Shown here piece by piece: positions 52,930 to 62,020 of a stretch of 64,000 nt of DNA. Under the pieces are notes generated by a model. It was not told the origin of the DNA and made no database searches. It saw nothing but the letters and a program-made list of their open reading frames with translations. How positions within the stretch are numbered: position 1 is the stretch's first letter; each line of letters begins with the position of its first letter. Source of the stretch: Niveibacterium sp. SC-1 (lineage in GTDB: Bacteria > Pseudomonadota > Gammaproteobacteria > Burkholderiales > Rhodocyclaceae); the NCBI RefSeq assembly GCF_038235435.1, contig NZ_CP151275.1, forward strand, positions 1,116,001 through 1,180,000, given 5' to 3'. The translations under genes and the position numbers were made by a program.

Positions 52930-53046
52930 ACCGCCGCGGTCGATGCTGATGCGGCGCGGGGCGTGCGTCTCGGGTTGCAGGTGGAGCGCGAGGCGCAGCC
53001 ACTGGGTGATGGGGTGAGCGGCGGCGGGTTTGGCGGGCAGGGGCAT
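52925..53046 (-). pseudogene. 5' fragment of a short ORF split by IS481 copy 2
   Basis: From an ATG at 53044-53046, with GGAG upstream, the minus strand reads PLPAKPAAAHPITQWLRLAL and then HLQPETHAPRRISIDRGG before the IS. The product, if rejoined, is a 52-residue basic protein of no known family. The ribosome-binding site and the exact in-frame join to a stop just before the next gene support a real gene, but the short length leaves doubt. Confidence 0.5.
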
Positions 53047-53208
53047 GGTGGGCTCTCCGTGGCGATGTCAGGCACTCTGCGCGGCGGCAAGCTCAAGACG
53101 TGAGCCAGCCGCAAAGCGCGCCCTGGCGTGGCTTTCCCCACAACGCCGTGCTACCGCCCTGTCACGTACGCGGTTTATGCTGGGTCGATTCCGATCCGGA
53201 GCGCCTCC

Positions 53209-54690
53209 ATGTTTGAATCCGCCGAACTTGGCCACAAGATCGACAACAAGACCTTCCGCCGCGAGGTCGAGCAATTGCGCGTCGCGCTGCTCAAGGCGCA
53301 GTACGAACTCAAGGAGGCCGCGCGCTTCCCGGTGGTGGTGCTCATCTCCGGCGTGGATGGTGGCGGCAAGAGCGAGACCATCAACGTGCTCTACGAATGG
53401 ATGGACCCGCGCTTCCTCAGCACCCAGGCCTTTACCGCGCCGACCGACGAGGAGGCCGACCGGCCGCCGCTGTGGCGCTACTGGCGCGGGTTGCCGCCCA
53501 AGGGGCGGGTCGGCATCTTCGCCGGCTCCTGGTATTCGATCCCGATCGCCGATCGCATCGAGGACAAGCTCTCCGAACTCGAACTGGACCGCACCCTGGC
53601 CGAGCTCAACCGTTTCGAGGCGATGCTGGCCAACGAGGGCGCGCTGATCCTCAAGTTCTGGTTCCACCTTTCGCGCGATGCGCAGAAGGCGCGCTTCAAG
53701 GCGCTGGAGGACGATCCGCGCACCGCCTGGCGCGTCACCAAGGAAAGCTGGGCGCGGCTCAAGACCCACGGCAAGCTGCAGGACGTGGCGGGCCATGTGC
53801 TGCGCATCACCAACACGCCCTGGGCGCCATGGATCGTGGTCGACGGTTCGGACGACAACTACCGCAGCCTGCGCACCGGCAGCGTTCTGCACGAAGCCAT
53901 GCAGCGCAAGCTCGTGGAGCAGAATCAGGCGCGTTTCCCGGTGGCGCCGCCGCTGGCGCCGCGCATCGATGGCCGCGACGTGCTCTCTGCGTTGGACCTG
54001 AGCCAGAGCCTCTCCAAAGAGACCTACGAACGCCAGCTCGCCAAATGGCAGGGGCGCCTGTCCGAACTCGTGCGCCATCCGCGCTTTCGCAAGCATGCGC
54101 TGGTGCTGGTCTTCGAGGGTTCGGACGCGGCCGGCAAGGGTGGGGCGATCCGCCGCATCACCGGCTCGATGGATGCGCGCCAGTACCAGATCGTGCCGGT
54201 CGCCGCGCCTTCGGACGAGGAGCGTGCCCAGCCCTATCTCTGGCGCTTCTGGCGGCATGTGCCGCGCAAGGGGCGGGTGACGATCTTCGATCGCTCCTGG
54301 TACGGCCGCGTGCTGGTCGAGCGGGTCGAGGGCTTCTGCAGCGAAGAGGACTGGCTGCGCGCCTACGCCGAGATCAACGACTTCGAGCACAGCCTCGACC
54401 AGTCCGGTATCGCGGTGCTCAAGTTCTGGCTGCAGATCGATCCGGACGAGCAGCTGCGCCGCTTCAAGGAGCGCGAGGAAACCGAATTCAAGCGCTTCAA
54501 GATCACCGAGGAAGACTGGCGCAACCGCGAGAAATGGGACGCCTATCGCCTCGCTGCCTGCGACATGGTGGACCGCACCAGCACCGGGCAGGCGCCCTGG
54601 GTCCTGGTGGAAGCCAATGACAAACGTTTCGCGCGGATCAAGATACTGCGGGCGATCTGCCTGCGCCTGGAGCTGGTGCTCGGCCTGTAG
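53209..54690 (+). CDS. pap: Polyphosphate:AMP phosphotransferase (two-domain PPK2)
   Basis: A 493-residue cytoplasmic kinase that makes ADP from AMP using polyphosphate. It has two tandem PPK2 domains. The N-terminal one has a Walker A-like GVDGGGKSE (48-56) and YEWMDPRFLSTQAF. The C-terminal one, about residue 300 on, has EGSDAAGKGGAIRR, then RFWRHVPRKGRVTIFDRSWY and GRVLVERVEGF. Usually one domain is catalytic, and the C-terminal one fits best here. The ATG at 53209 follows GGAG. Confidence 0.93.
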   Translation: MFESAELGHKIDNKTFRREVEQLRVALLKAQYELKEAARFPVVVLISGVDGGGKSETINVLYEWMDPRFLSTQAFTAPTDEEADRPPLWRYWRGLPPKGRVGIFAGSWYSIPIADRIEDKLSELELDRTLAELNRFEAMLANEGALILKFWFHLSRDAQKARFKALEDDPRTAWRVTKESWARLKTHGKLQDVAGHVLRITNTPWAPWIVVDGSDDNYRSLRTGSVLHEAMQRKLVEQNQARFPVAPPLAPRIDGRDVLSALDLSQSLSKETYERQLAKWQGRLSELVRHPRFRKHALVLVFEGSDAAGKGGAIRRITGSMDARQYQIVPVAAPSDEERAQPYLWRFWRHVPRKGRVTIFDRSWYGRVLVERVEGFCSEEDWLRAYAEINDFEHSLDQSGIAVLKFWLQIDPDEQLRRFKEREETEFKRFKITEEDWRNREKWDAYRLAACDMVDRTSTGQAPWVLVEANDKRFARIKILRAICLRLELVLGL

Positions 54691-54711
54691 TCGCTCGGCT
54701 TTTAGTCGAGC

Positions 54712-55500
54712 TCAGTCCTTGCCCTGTGGCACCAGCATGACCAGCTTGTGCTCGGGGCTGCTGGAAGGCCGCAAGGTCACCTGGGTGTAGGCAAGCCGCC
54801 CGCGCTGCGGATGCAGGAAGACGCGCTCGCCACCTTCGCGCTCTTCCACGTCCTGGCGCGCCCATTCCTGCGCGAAGACCGGGCTCGCGGCGGAGAGCTC
54901 CGCCACACGCGCCTGCAGCTGCGCTTGAGTAAGCCGGGCGCTGCAGTCGGCGCGGAACTCGGCGACGAGCCGATGCGCGCGCAGGGGCCAGTCATCGACC
55001 AGGGCCTGCGCAGAGGGCTCGCAGAACATCCAGCGCAGCAGATCCTTGGGGCCGTCCTGGTCCAGCCAGCCCGTGAAGAGCTCGCCGGCCTTGCCGTTCC
55101 AGGCGCAGGCTTGCCAGTCCGCGTCGAGGATGTAGGCCGGCATCGCGAGTAGAGGCAGGCTCTCGCGCAAGGCCGCGGGCAGGGGCGCGCCCTCGTGCGC
55201 GGCATCAGGGTCGCTACAGCCTGCAAGGCGGAAGAGGTAGGCGCGCTCCGCCTTGTCGAGTTGCAGCGCTTCGGCGAGCCGCGTGCAGGTGGCAGGCGAG
55301 ATGCTCACCGGCCGTCCCTGTTCGATCCAGGTGTACCAGGTCAGGCTGATGCCGCATCGATCCGCGACTTCTTCCCGTCGCAGCCCCGGCGTGCGCCGGC
55401 GGCGCAGTTCGGCGCGTGTGTTCTGCGGCGCGATCCGCTCACGACGGGCGCGCAGGAACTCGCCCAGGGCGGCGTGGGAATCCTTGTTGGTGGCGGGCAT
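54712..55500 (-). CDS. XRE-family regulator with MmyB-like ligand domain
   Basis: A 262-residue regulator. An N-terminal helix-turn-helix (GEFLRARRERIAPQ, RTPGLRREEVADRCGISLTW and YTWIEQGRP) is followed by an MmyB-type ligand-binding domain (YILDADWQACAWNGKAGELF, near residues 120-140) and a C-terminal region with FLHPQRGRLAYTQVTLRP. It is divergent from the methyltransferase gene and might control it. Confidence 0.9.
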   Translation of the reverse strand: MPATNKDSHAALGEFLRARRERIAPQNTRAELRRRRTPGLRREEVADRCGISLTWYTWIEQGRPVSISPATCTRLAEALQLDKAERAYLFRLAGCSDPDAAHEGAPLPAALRESLPLLAMPAYILDADWQACAWNGKAGELFTGWLDQDGPKDLLRWMFCEPSAQALVDDWPLRAHRLVAEFRADCSARLTQAQLQARVAELSAASPVFAQEWARQDVEEREGGERVFLHPQRGRLAYTQVTLRPSSSPEHKLVMLVPQGKD

Positions 55501-55668
55501 GTTCGAAGAGTCGATCGGGAGCAGGGCGCCGAGGGGTAGTGCCGATACCAGTATAAGTGCTTGCCTTGTTGGCCCTGGGCGCGCGCCTTAGCTTTGAGTC
55601 CTGGCCGCGAATGCTTTCGATGGCTCTCGCAAAGCGGCCGCTCACCGGAAAGGACCAAGGGAAGGATC

Positions 55669-56424
55669 ATGGAACACAACGCCGTCGTCGATGCACAGTT
55701 CGGTCCGCAGGCGCGGGCCTATCTCGACAGCCCGGTTCATGCACAGGGCGAAGACCTCCAGGCGCTTGCCGCGACTGCGAAGGCACTGGCACCGCGCGAG
55801 GTGCTGGACGTGGGCTGTGGCGCAGGGCACGCGGCCTTCGCGGTGGCACCGCATGTGGGCCGGATCACGGCGAGCGATCTCTCGCTCGACATGCTGCGCG
55901 TGGTGGCGAAGGCGGCGGCCGATCGCGGGATCGAGAACCTCTACACCCAGCAGGCTTCGGCGCGCGAATTGCCCTTCGAGGATGCGCGCTTCGACATGGT
56001 GGTCACGCGCTACTCCGCGCACCACTGGGACGACTTCGAGGCGGGCCTGCGCGAGATCCGCCGCGTGATCAAGCCGGGCGGCACCTTCGTCGCGATCGAC
56101 ATCGTTGCGCCGCGCAGCACGGTGGCCGACACCTTCCTCCAGAGCATCGAGCTCCTGCGCGATCCCTCGCATGTGCGCAACTATTCGGTGGCGCAGTGGC
56201 TCGCCGCGCTCGACCGCGCGGGCTTCACGCCCACTGGCCAGCAGACGCGCCGCGTGCGCCTTGAGTATGCGAGCTGGATTGCACGCATGCGCACGCCGCC
56301 CGCACATGCAACGGCGATCCGCGCGCTGCAGGCCGCGGTGGGCGAAGAGGTGCGGCGCTACTTCGAGATCGGCGTGCAGGGCTGTTTCACGCCTGACGCG
56401 GCGAGCTTCGAGGCGCGGGCCTGA
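55669..56424 (+). CDS. Class I SAM-dependent methyltransferase
   Basis: A 251-residue UbiE/COQ5-like methyltransferase. Motif I is EVLDVGCGAGHAAFAVAPHV (about 45-64). ELPFEDARFDMVVTRYSAHH and LREIRRVIKPGGTFVAIDIV follow. Substrate unknown. The ATG at 55669 has GGAAGG upstream. It stands between the XRE regulator (divergent) and a MATE pump (convergent). Confidence 0.9.
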   Translation: MEHNAVVDAQFGPQARAYLDSPVHAQGEDLQALAATAKALAPREVLDVGCGAGHAAFAVAPHVGRITASDLSLDMLRVVAKAAADRGIENLYTQQASARELPFEDARFDMVVTRYSAHHWDDFEAGLREIRRVIKPGGTFVAIDIVAPRSTVADTFLQSIELLRDPSHVRNYSVAQWLAALDRAGFTPTGQQTRRVRLEYASWIARMRTPPAHATAIRALQAAVGEEVRRYFEIGVQGCFTPDAASFEARA

Positions 56425-56442
56425 AACCGGGACGCGCCTGCT

Positions 56443-57846
56443 TCAACCGGCGGCTTCGGCCGCCGGGTCGTTTCCTTCGAGCGTTCCCTCGCGGATGAAC
56501 TTGCGCGCCACATGGCGCAAGGCCAGCGCGAGGCCGATCGCCACCAGCACCAAGCCCAGCAGCAGGCCGACCCAGAAGCCATAGACTTCCATCGGCGCGC
56601 GCCCCGGCAGGCCGTGGTAGCCCAGCCAGGCACCGAAGGGAATGCCGATCACCCAGAAGGCGCCCAGCATCAGCCACATCGGCATCAGGGTCACCTTGTA
56701 GCCGCGCAGGGCGCCGACGCCGACTACCTGGGTCGCGTCGGCGAGCTGCCACACCGCCGCGAAGATCAGCAGGTTGGCGGCCAGGTGCTGTACGCCGATG
56801 TCACTGGAATACAGGGCGGCGACCCACTCGCGCACCAGCACGATAGGCGCGATCGCGCACAGTGCGATCAGGAGTCCGATCACCACGCCGGTCCACGCCA
56901 CGAAGCGCGCCTGCACCGGGTCGCGTGCGCCCAAGCAGTGGCCGACGCGAATCGAAAGCGCGGACGACAGGCCCATCGGGATCATGAAGATGAGCGCGGC
57001 GAAGTTCAGCGCCACCTGGTGTGCGGCGATCTGTACCGCGCCGAAGCGGCCGACCAGTACCGCCACGCTGGAGAAGGCCGCCACTTCGGCGAGCCCGGTC
57101 CCGCCCATGGGCAGGCCGATGCGCAGCAGCTGTTTCTGCGCGGCCCAGTGCGGCCAGCGCCAGCCGTGCCAGAGGTAGTAGGGCTTGTACTCCCTGGCGA
57201 CCGCGGTCCAGATCACCAGCGCAACCAGACCCGCCCACATGCCGATGCCGGTGGCCCAGCCGCAGCCGGCGCCGCCCATCTCGGGGAAGCCGAAATGGCC
57301 GTAGATCAGCACCCAGTTGAAGAAGGTGTTCACGCCCAGGCCGACGAAGGCAAGCACCATGATCGGTCGCGGATGGTTGATGCTCGCGGTGTAGAAAGCC
57401 AGCGCCCGGAACACCAGCGCCGCCGGCATACCCAGCACGATGCCCCAGAGGAAAAGCGTGGTCTTCTCGATGAGGTCACGTTCGATGCCTGCCGCACCGA
57501 GCAGGGCCGGGACAAAAGGCATCAGCGCGAAGGGAATGAGGCTGGAGTAGAGCGCGAGCCACAGCCCTTCGCGGGTGTCGCTGACGATACCGGCCGCGTC
57601 ACCCGCACCGTAGTGGTGGGCGATGACCGGGCTCAGGGCTTGCACCACGCTCATCAGCCCGATGAAGACCGGCACCCAGAGCGCCACGCCCAGACCCACC
57701 ACGGCCTGCTCCACGGCGCCCGCATGGCCCGACATCACGGTGTCGAGCAATCCCATGAATACGTAGGCCACCTGGGACAGGATGATGGGAACGGCGAGCT
57801 TCGCCAAGGCGCGGCTTTCGCCGGAAAAACGCTGCAAACGGGGCAT
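56443..57846 (-). CDS. MATE-family efflux pump (NorM type)
   Basis: A 467-residue inner-membrane antiporter with about 12 helices. The first half has LAVPIILSQVAYVFMGLLDT and VMSGHAGAVEQAVVGLGVAL, and the matching second half has IGLPMGGTGLAEVAAFSSVA and QIAAHQVALNFAALIFMIPM. It exports drugs or toxic metabolites with Na+ or H+. The ATG at 57844-57846 gives the family start (PRLQRFSGESRALAKLAVPI). A longer frame upstream has no similarity. Confidence 0.92.
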   Translation of the reverse strand: MPRLQRFSGESRALAKLAVPIILSQVAYVFMGLLDTVMSGHAGAVEQAVVGLGVALWVPVFIGLMSVVQALSPVIAHHYGAGDAAGIVSDTREGLWLALYSSLIPFALMPFVPALLGAAGIERDLIEKTTLFLWGIVLGMPAALVFRALAFYTASINHPRPIMVLAFVGLGVNTFFNWVLIYGHFGFPEMGGAGCGWATGIGMWAGLVALVIWTAVAREYKPYYLWHGWRWPHWAAQKQLLRIGLPMGGTGLAEVAAFSSVAVLVGRFGAVQIAAHQVALNFAALIFMIPMGLSSALSIRVGHCLGARDPVQARFVAWTGVVIGLLIALCAIAPIVLVREWVAALYSSDIGVQHLAANLLIFAAVWQLADATQVVGVGALRGYKVTLMPMWLMLGAFWVIGIPFGAWLGYHGLPGRAPMEVYGFWVGLLLGLVLVAIGLALALRHVARKFIREGTLEGNDPAAEAAG

Positions 57847-58256
57847 GAACGGGAGTGGAACGGCTGCGAAACGGAGCTTAACGGGAGAAAACCAGCGCGC
57901 CAGTCTACGTGTCCGGGGGGCTTCGGGGCTACCCGCGATTGCGTTTCTCGCAGGTCCGTATGCGCGGCGGATCTGCTCCAAAAGCCGATCCGCGCTAACA
58001 TCCGGCCTTCGTGTCGCGTCCGGGTGCCTGCAGTGCCGCGGTTTTCACCGCTCTCTGGCCGGGGCGGTCGCAAGAAAAAGGCGTGTGCAGGCCCTCCGGT
58101 CCCAAATGGGCCGAGGCCCCTGCGAAGCGTTTTCGCGGCACAGATCGAAGGCCCAGGAGTCGTTGGCCCGCCCCGCGCGGGCCGTTGTCACAGATGCTTT
58201 GTCATGGGCGTCCGCGTCTTGTCGCGCCGGACAACCACTTTTATTGAGGAAAACGC

Positions 58257-58532
58257 ATGAACAAGTCCGATCTGATCTCCAAGCTGGCCGAAGCCGCTGG
58301 TCACTCCAAGAAAGACACCGAAGCCGTCGTGGACGCGCTGGCTGGCGTGGTTGCCCAAGCCCTGGCCGCCGGCGACGACGTGACCCTGCCCGGCATCGGC
58401 AAGCTGGCCGTGAAGGCCAAGGCTGCCCGCACCGGCCGTAACCCCAAGACCGGCGAGACCATGCAGATCGCTGCTCGCAAGGTCCCGGCCTTCACTGCCC
58501 TCAAGGCACTGAAGGACGCCGTCGCCGAGTAA
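58257..58532 (+). CDS. HU-type nucleoid-associated DNA-binding protein
   Basis: A 91-residue histone-like protein. It begins NKSDLISKLAEAAGHSKKDT, and the DNA-binding arm is AARTGRNPKTGETMQIAARK followed by VPAFTALKALKDAV. GAGGAAA precedes the start. It acts as a dimer that bends DNA. Upstream 57847-58256 is a leader without other genes. Confidence 0.95.
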   Translation: MNKSDLISKLAEAAGHSKKDTEAVVDALAGVVAQALAAGDDVTLPGIGKLAVKAKAARTGRNPKTGETMQIAARKVPAFTALKALKDAVAE

Positions 58533-58597
58533 TCGCGACGCAGCGCCGCCCGCGACAGACGCCCGGCCGCAAGTGCCGGACGTGCGGGCGGTGCCTC

Positions 58598-58623
58598 GGG
58601 CGCCACGGTTCCGTGTGGCGCCC
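58598..58623 (+). terminator. Possible terminator hairpin after the HU gene
   Basis: GGGCGCCAC (58598-58606) pairs with GTGGCGCCC (58615-58623). No T-run follows, so it may be a pause or stability structure rather than an intrinsic terminator. Confidence 0.4.
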
Positions 58624-58786
58624 GCTCCGCGGGGTTCTCCCGCGAGGCTGTTTCCTGAATCTGCTGTAGTGGTTTCGCCTGCCTGAATCACGCTGCCTCC
58701 AAGACGGTCTGATCCGACTGACCGGTAGCCGGCACGGTGTCGTGCCTGCATGGGCGATTCCCTTGCCTCGCCATCGAGGAGGTTGC

Positions 58787-59048
58787 TTGATCACGCTCTA
58801 CGAGCTGCGTTGGTCGCACCACTGCGAAAAGGTCCGCCTGGCCCTGACCTACATGGCGCTGCCCTGGCGCGCGGTGGGCGTTGATGCTTCAGCAAGCGGG
58901 AGTTCGCCATGCATCCCCGCCCGCGCACCTGCCCAACCGCACCGTGCCGGCGATCCTGGACATGCCCTAGCTCCTGACCCGCCTGCGCGCGGACAGCCTG
59001 CGCGCGGACAAACGTCGCGCCTGGGCCGCCGACGCCGTTTGGCGCTGA
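58787..59048 (+). pseudogene. Decayed glutathione S-transferase gene
   Basis: After GAGGAGG a TTG start reads ITLYELRWSHHCEKVRLALT and YMALPWRAVGVD, the N-terminal thioredoxin-like part of a GST. The frame then breaks. SKREFAMHPR continues in a second frame and HLPNRTVPAILDMP, followed by TAG, in a third. The C-terminal helical domain is essentially missing. The lesions mark it as a remnant. Confidence 0.8.
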
Positions 59049-59055
59049 ACCGGCC

Positions 59056-60726
59056 TCAGGCGCCTTCGCGCGGCTCCTGCGGCGCCTTGGCGGGCGCGGG
59101 ATACCAGTCAGACGGCGCCACCACCTTGGCCTGGGCAGGATCCTCGAAGTAGTGCGGCGACATGATCTGCACGCCGTGCTCGTTGAACACATCGAGGATG
59201 TTGGCGTGCAGCTGGTTGAGCACCTCGGCCCGTGGTCGCGGCTCGGCCGGAACCGCCTGGGCGACCAGCCGGTATTCGACATAGAAGTCCGACAGGGCGG
59301 TCTGGAAGACCCGCGGTGCCGGATCCGCGAGCACGCCCGGCGTGCGCAGGGCTGCGGTGATCAGCATCGCCTGCACCTGGCGCCAGGCCGCGTCGTAGCC
59401 GATGGTCACCGTCGTGTCGACGACGAAGCCCGGCCCCTTGACCGCGCGGGAGTAGTTGCGGGTGATGTTGCCGAGGATCATCGAATTGGCATAGGTCAGC
59501 TCTTCGCCCAGGCCAGTCCGGATGCGCGTAGAGAAGAGACCGACCTCCATCACCGTGCCTTCGGAATCGCTGATGCGCACGTATTCGCCCGCACGCAGCG
59601 TATGGGTGTACATCAGGATGAGGCCGCTGGCCGCCTGGCCCACGAGGCTAGACGCTCCCAACGAAATCATCAGGCCGATCAGCACCGAGAGTCCCTTGAA
59701 GGCCTCGGTCTGTGCCCCCGGCAGGTAGGGGTAGGCCATCGCCAGGGCAAAGAGCCAGACGATGCCGGCAGCGATCTTGCGGGTGGGTGAGATGGTGTCC
59801 TCCGAAAGCCAGCTCACCGAGAGCTGGCCGTTCTCCACCCGGTCGAAGAAGGCGCGCAGCACATCGTTGATCCCGCGGGCGATGAAGAACACGATCAGCG
59901 CGATCAACAAATCGGGAACCGCGCCAACGATGGCGCCCAGCACCCGCTCGACGAGTTCCAGCAGGTACTCGTTCAGGCGTTCGCCCCAGGGGCGGGTGTA
60001 GGGAAAGCGGGAGAGGACGAAGGAGAGCCACTGGTAGGCGAGCAGGACGGCCACCAGCGAGTACAGGCCGCGCAGCAACCAGCGCAGCGCGACGAAGACG
60101 CGGTCGCTGGCGATGAGCGCCGCGCCACCCACGCGGATGCGTTCGGTCCGTGCGTGCGTCCAGCGCAGGAGCAGCGAGAACAGCCAGGCGCGCACGCGGA
60201 ACAGCGCCCAGAGCAGCACCAGGAGAATCAGGCTGGCCAGCCCGGCGAGCGCGGCGGCGCGCAGCAGCGAGTTGGCATCGCGGGACTCCCGGGATTCGGC
60301 GATCACCTGCGCGAGCATGTCCGCGGCCCGCTGGGCGGCGTGGTCCAGCGATTCATGGGTCAGTTTGTCGGCGTCGTCGGGCGTGAGGCCCAGAACCATC
60401 TTGCCGTCGATCTTGAGCAGCCGGCCCTGGTCTACGTTCTCGATGGTCACGTGACCGGGGCCGCCAGTGGCGAGCTGGTCTTCGATCACCCGACGCGTGC
60501 GCCGCGCGCGGTCTTTCGGGCCGATGCCGAAGAAGGAGGTGCGAAAGACCGCGATCGTCCGGTTCAGCACGACGACGGCGCCTTCTTCCTCGCTCGTGTC
60601 GATGCCGGTGGGCGCGGACGCAGTTTCCGCGGCCGTGGCCACCGCACACAGGCAGAGCAGCAGGGGCAGGAGCCAGCGCCGCAGCGCGGCGGATCCGGGG
60701 ACAGCCAGGATGGAGCGCAATTGCAT
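59056..60726 (-). CDS. MscS-family mechanosensitive channel
   Basis: A 556-residue exported membrane protein. A signal peptide (about 1-33, ending TAA) precedes a periplasmic domain and several helices. The MscS core is [20 protein letters not shown], then [20 protein letters not shown] and [18 protein letters not shown]. Such channels release solutes on osmotic downshock. The ATG at 60724-60726 follows GAGGAACC; a start nine codons earlier lacks this site. It is divergent from glyQ. Confidence 0.92.
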   Translation of the reverse strand: MQLRSILAVPGSAALRRWLLPLLLCLCAVATAAETASAPTGIDTSEEEGAVVVLNRTIAVFRTSFFGIGPKDRARRTRRVIEDQLATGGPGHVTIENVDQGRLLKIDGKMVLGLTPDDADKLTHESLDHAAQRAADMLAQVIAESRESRDANSLLRAAALAGLASLILLVLLWALFRVRAWLFSLLLRWTHARTERIRVGGAALIASDRVFVALRWLLRGLYSLVAVLLAYQWLSFVLSRFPYTRPWGERLNEYLLELVERVLGAIVGAVPDLLIALIVFFIARGINDVLRAFFDRVENGQLSVSWLSEDTISPTRKIAAGIVWLFALAMAYPYLPGAQTEAFKGLSVLIGLMISLGASSLVGQAASGLILMYTHTLRAGEYVRISDSEGTVMEVGLFSTRIRTGLGEELTYANSMILGNITRNYSRAVKGPGFVVDTTVTIGYDAAWRQVQAMLITAALRTPGVLADPAPRVFQTALSDFYVEYRLVAQAVPAEPRPRAEVLNQLHANILDVFNEHGVQIMSPHYFEDPAQAKVVAPSDWYPAPAKAPQEPREGA

Positions 60727-60971
60727 CGGTTCCTCACCCACCAGGAGGGCCAAGGGCCCATTGCCAGGGATCGCCGGATTGCGCCGGCTGCGAAAAGTCC
60801 GGTGATGCCATGCGGGGCGTGTCGCCCGACGGGCCTAGGTTAGCGCCCCTGCTGGCGGGTGACCACGCAGGCGACGCGCGGATCCGCAAACTCCACCACG
60901 CGGCGGCACGCGCCAAGGGTAAAATGCCCGGCTTTGCCCCTTGGCCACGGGCGCTTGCCCACGTGGAAGAC

Positions 60972-61931
60972 ATGTCCAGCAAACCCAGTTTCCAGGAAGT
61001 GATTCTCAGACTCCAGAGCTTCTGGAGCCAGCAAGGCTGTGCGCTCCTGCAGCCCATCGACATGGAAGTCGGCGCGGGCACCAGCCATACCGCGACCTTC
61101 CTGCGCGCGATCGGGCCCGAGCCCTGGAACGCCGCCTATGTGCAGCCTTCGCGCCGGCCCAAGGATGGCCGCTACGCCGAGAACCCCAACCGCCTGCAGC
61201 ACTACTACCAGTATCAGGTGGTGCTGAAGCCCGCGCCGGCCAACATCCAGGAGCTCTACATCGAGAGCCTGCGTGCGCTGGGCATCAACACCAACGAGCA
61301 CGACATCCGCTTCGTCGAGGACGACTGGGAGAACCCGACCCTGGGTGCCTGGGGCCTGGGCTGGGAAGTCTGGCTGGACGGCATGGAGGTGACGCAGTTC
61401 ACCTACTTCCAGCAGGTCGGCGGCCTGGAATGCAAGCCGGTGCTGGGCGAGATCACCTACGGTCTCGAGCGCCTCACGATGTACCTGCAGGACTGCGAGA
61501 ACGTCTATGACCTCGTGTGGACCCCGGGTGTGAGCTACGGCGACGTGTTCCATCAGAACGAGGTCGAGCAGTCGACCTACAACTTCGAATACTCGGACGC
61601 CGAGTGGCTGCTCAGCCAGTTCGGCGGCTATGAAGGCCACGCCAAGCGCCTGATGGACGCGCAGCTGGCGCTGCCCGCCTACGAGATGGTGCTCAAGGCC
61701 GCGCACACCTTCAACCTGCTCGACGCCCGCGGCGCGATCTCGGTGACCGAACGTGCCGCCTACATCGGCCGCATCCGCACGCTGGCCCGCGCCGTGGCGC
61801 AGGCCTATCACGCGTCGCGCGAGCGCCTCGGCTTCCCGATGGCGGACATCGCGGACCCGAAGCTGCGCGCGCTACTGGGTGACGAGGTCGTGGCGAACAT
61901 CGAAGCGATCCGCGCAGGGCGCACCGCCTAA
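60972..61931 (+). CDS. glyQ: Glycyl-tRNA synthetase alpha subunit
   Basis: A 319-residue class II synthetase alpha chain that binds glycine and ATP in the alpha2-beta2 enzyme. It opens [20 protein letters not shown] and [20 protein letters not shown], and continues [20 protein letters not shown] and [20 protein letters not shown]. The ATG at 60972 gives the standard start. glyS follows 89 bp later. Confidence 0.97.
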   Translation: MSSKPSFQEVILRLQSFWSQQGCALLQPIDMEVGAGTSHTATFLRAIGPEPWNAAYVQPSRRPKDGRYAENPNRLQHYYQYQVVLKPAPANIQELYIESLRALGINTNEHDIRFVEDDWENPTLGAWGLGWEVWLDGMEVTQFTYFQQVGGLECKPVLGEITYGLERLTMYLQDCENVYDLVWTPGVSYGDVFHQNEVEQSTYNFEYSDAEWLLSQFGGYEGHAKRLMDAQLALPAYEMVLKAAHTFNLLDARGAISVTERAAYIGRIRTLARAVAQAYHASRERLGFPMADIADPKLRALLGDEVVANIEAIRAGRTA

Positions 61932-62020
61932 GGATCGATCAGAAGCCGGCAAGGCGTCGCTGGACGTCGGCCCGGACGAAACCGGAATTTCAGGAGGAGC
62001 GCACCAGCGCTCACACAAGA

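Noticed and set aside
56512..58260. Long plus-strand frame opposite the MATE gene
   Set aside because: The composition (Gln, His, Arg, Asp-rich) is typical of antisense frames; the MATE protein on the other strand is unambiguous.
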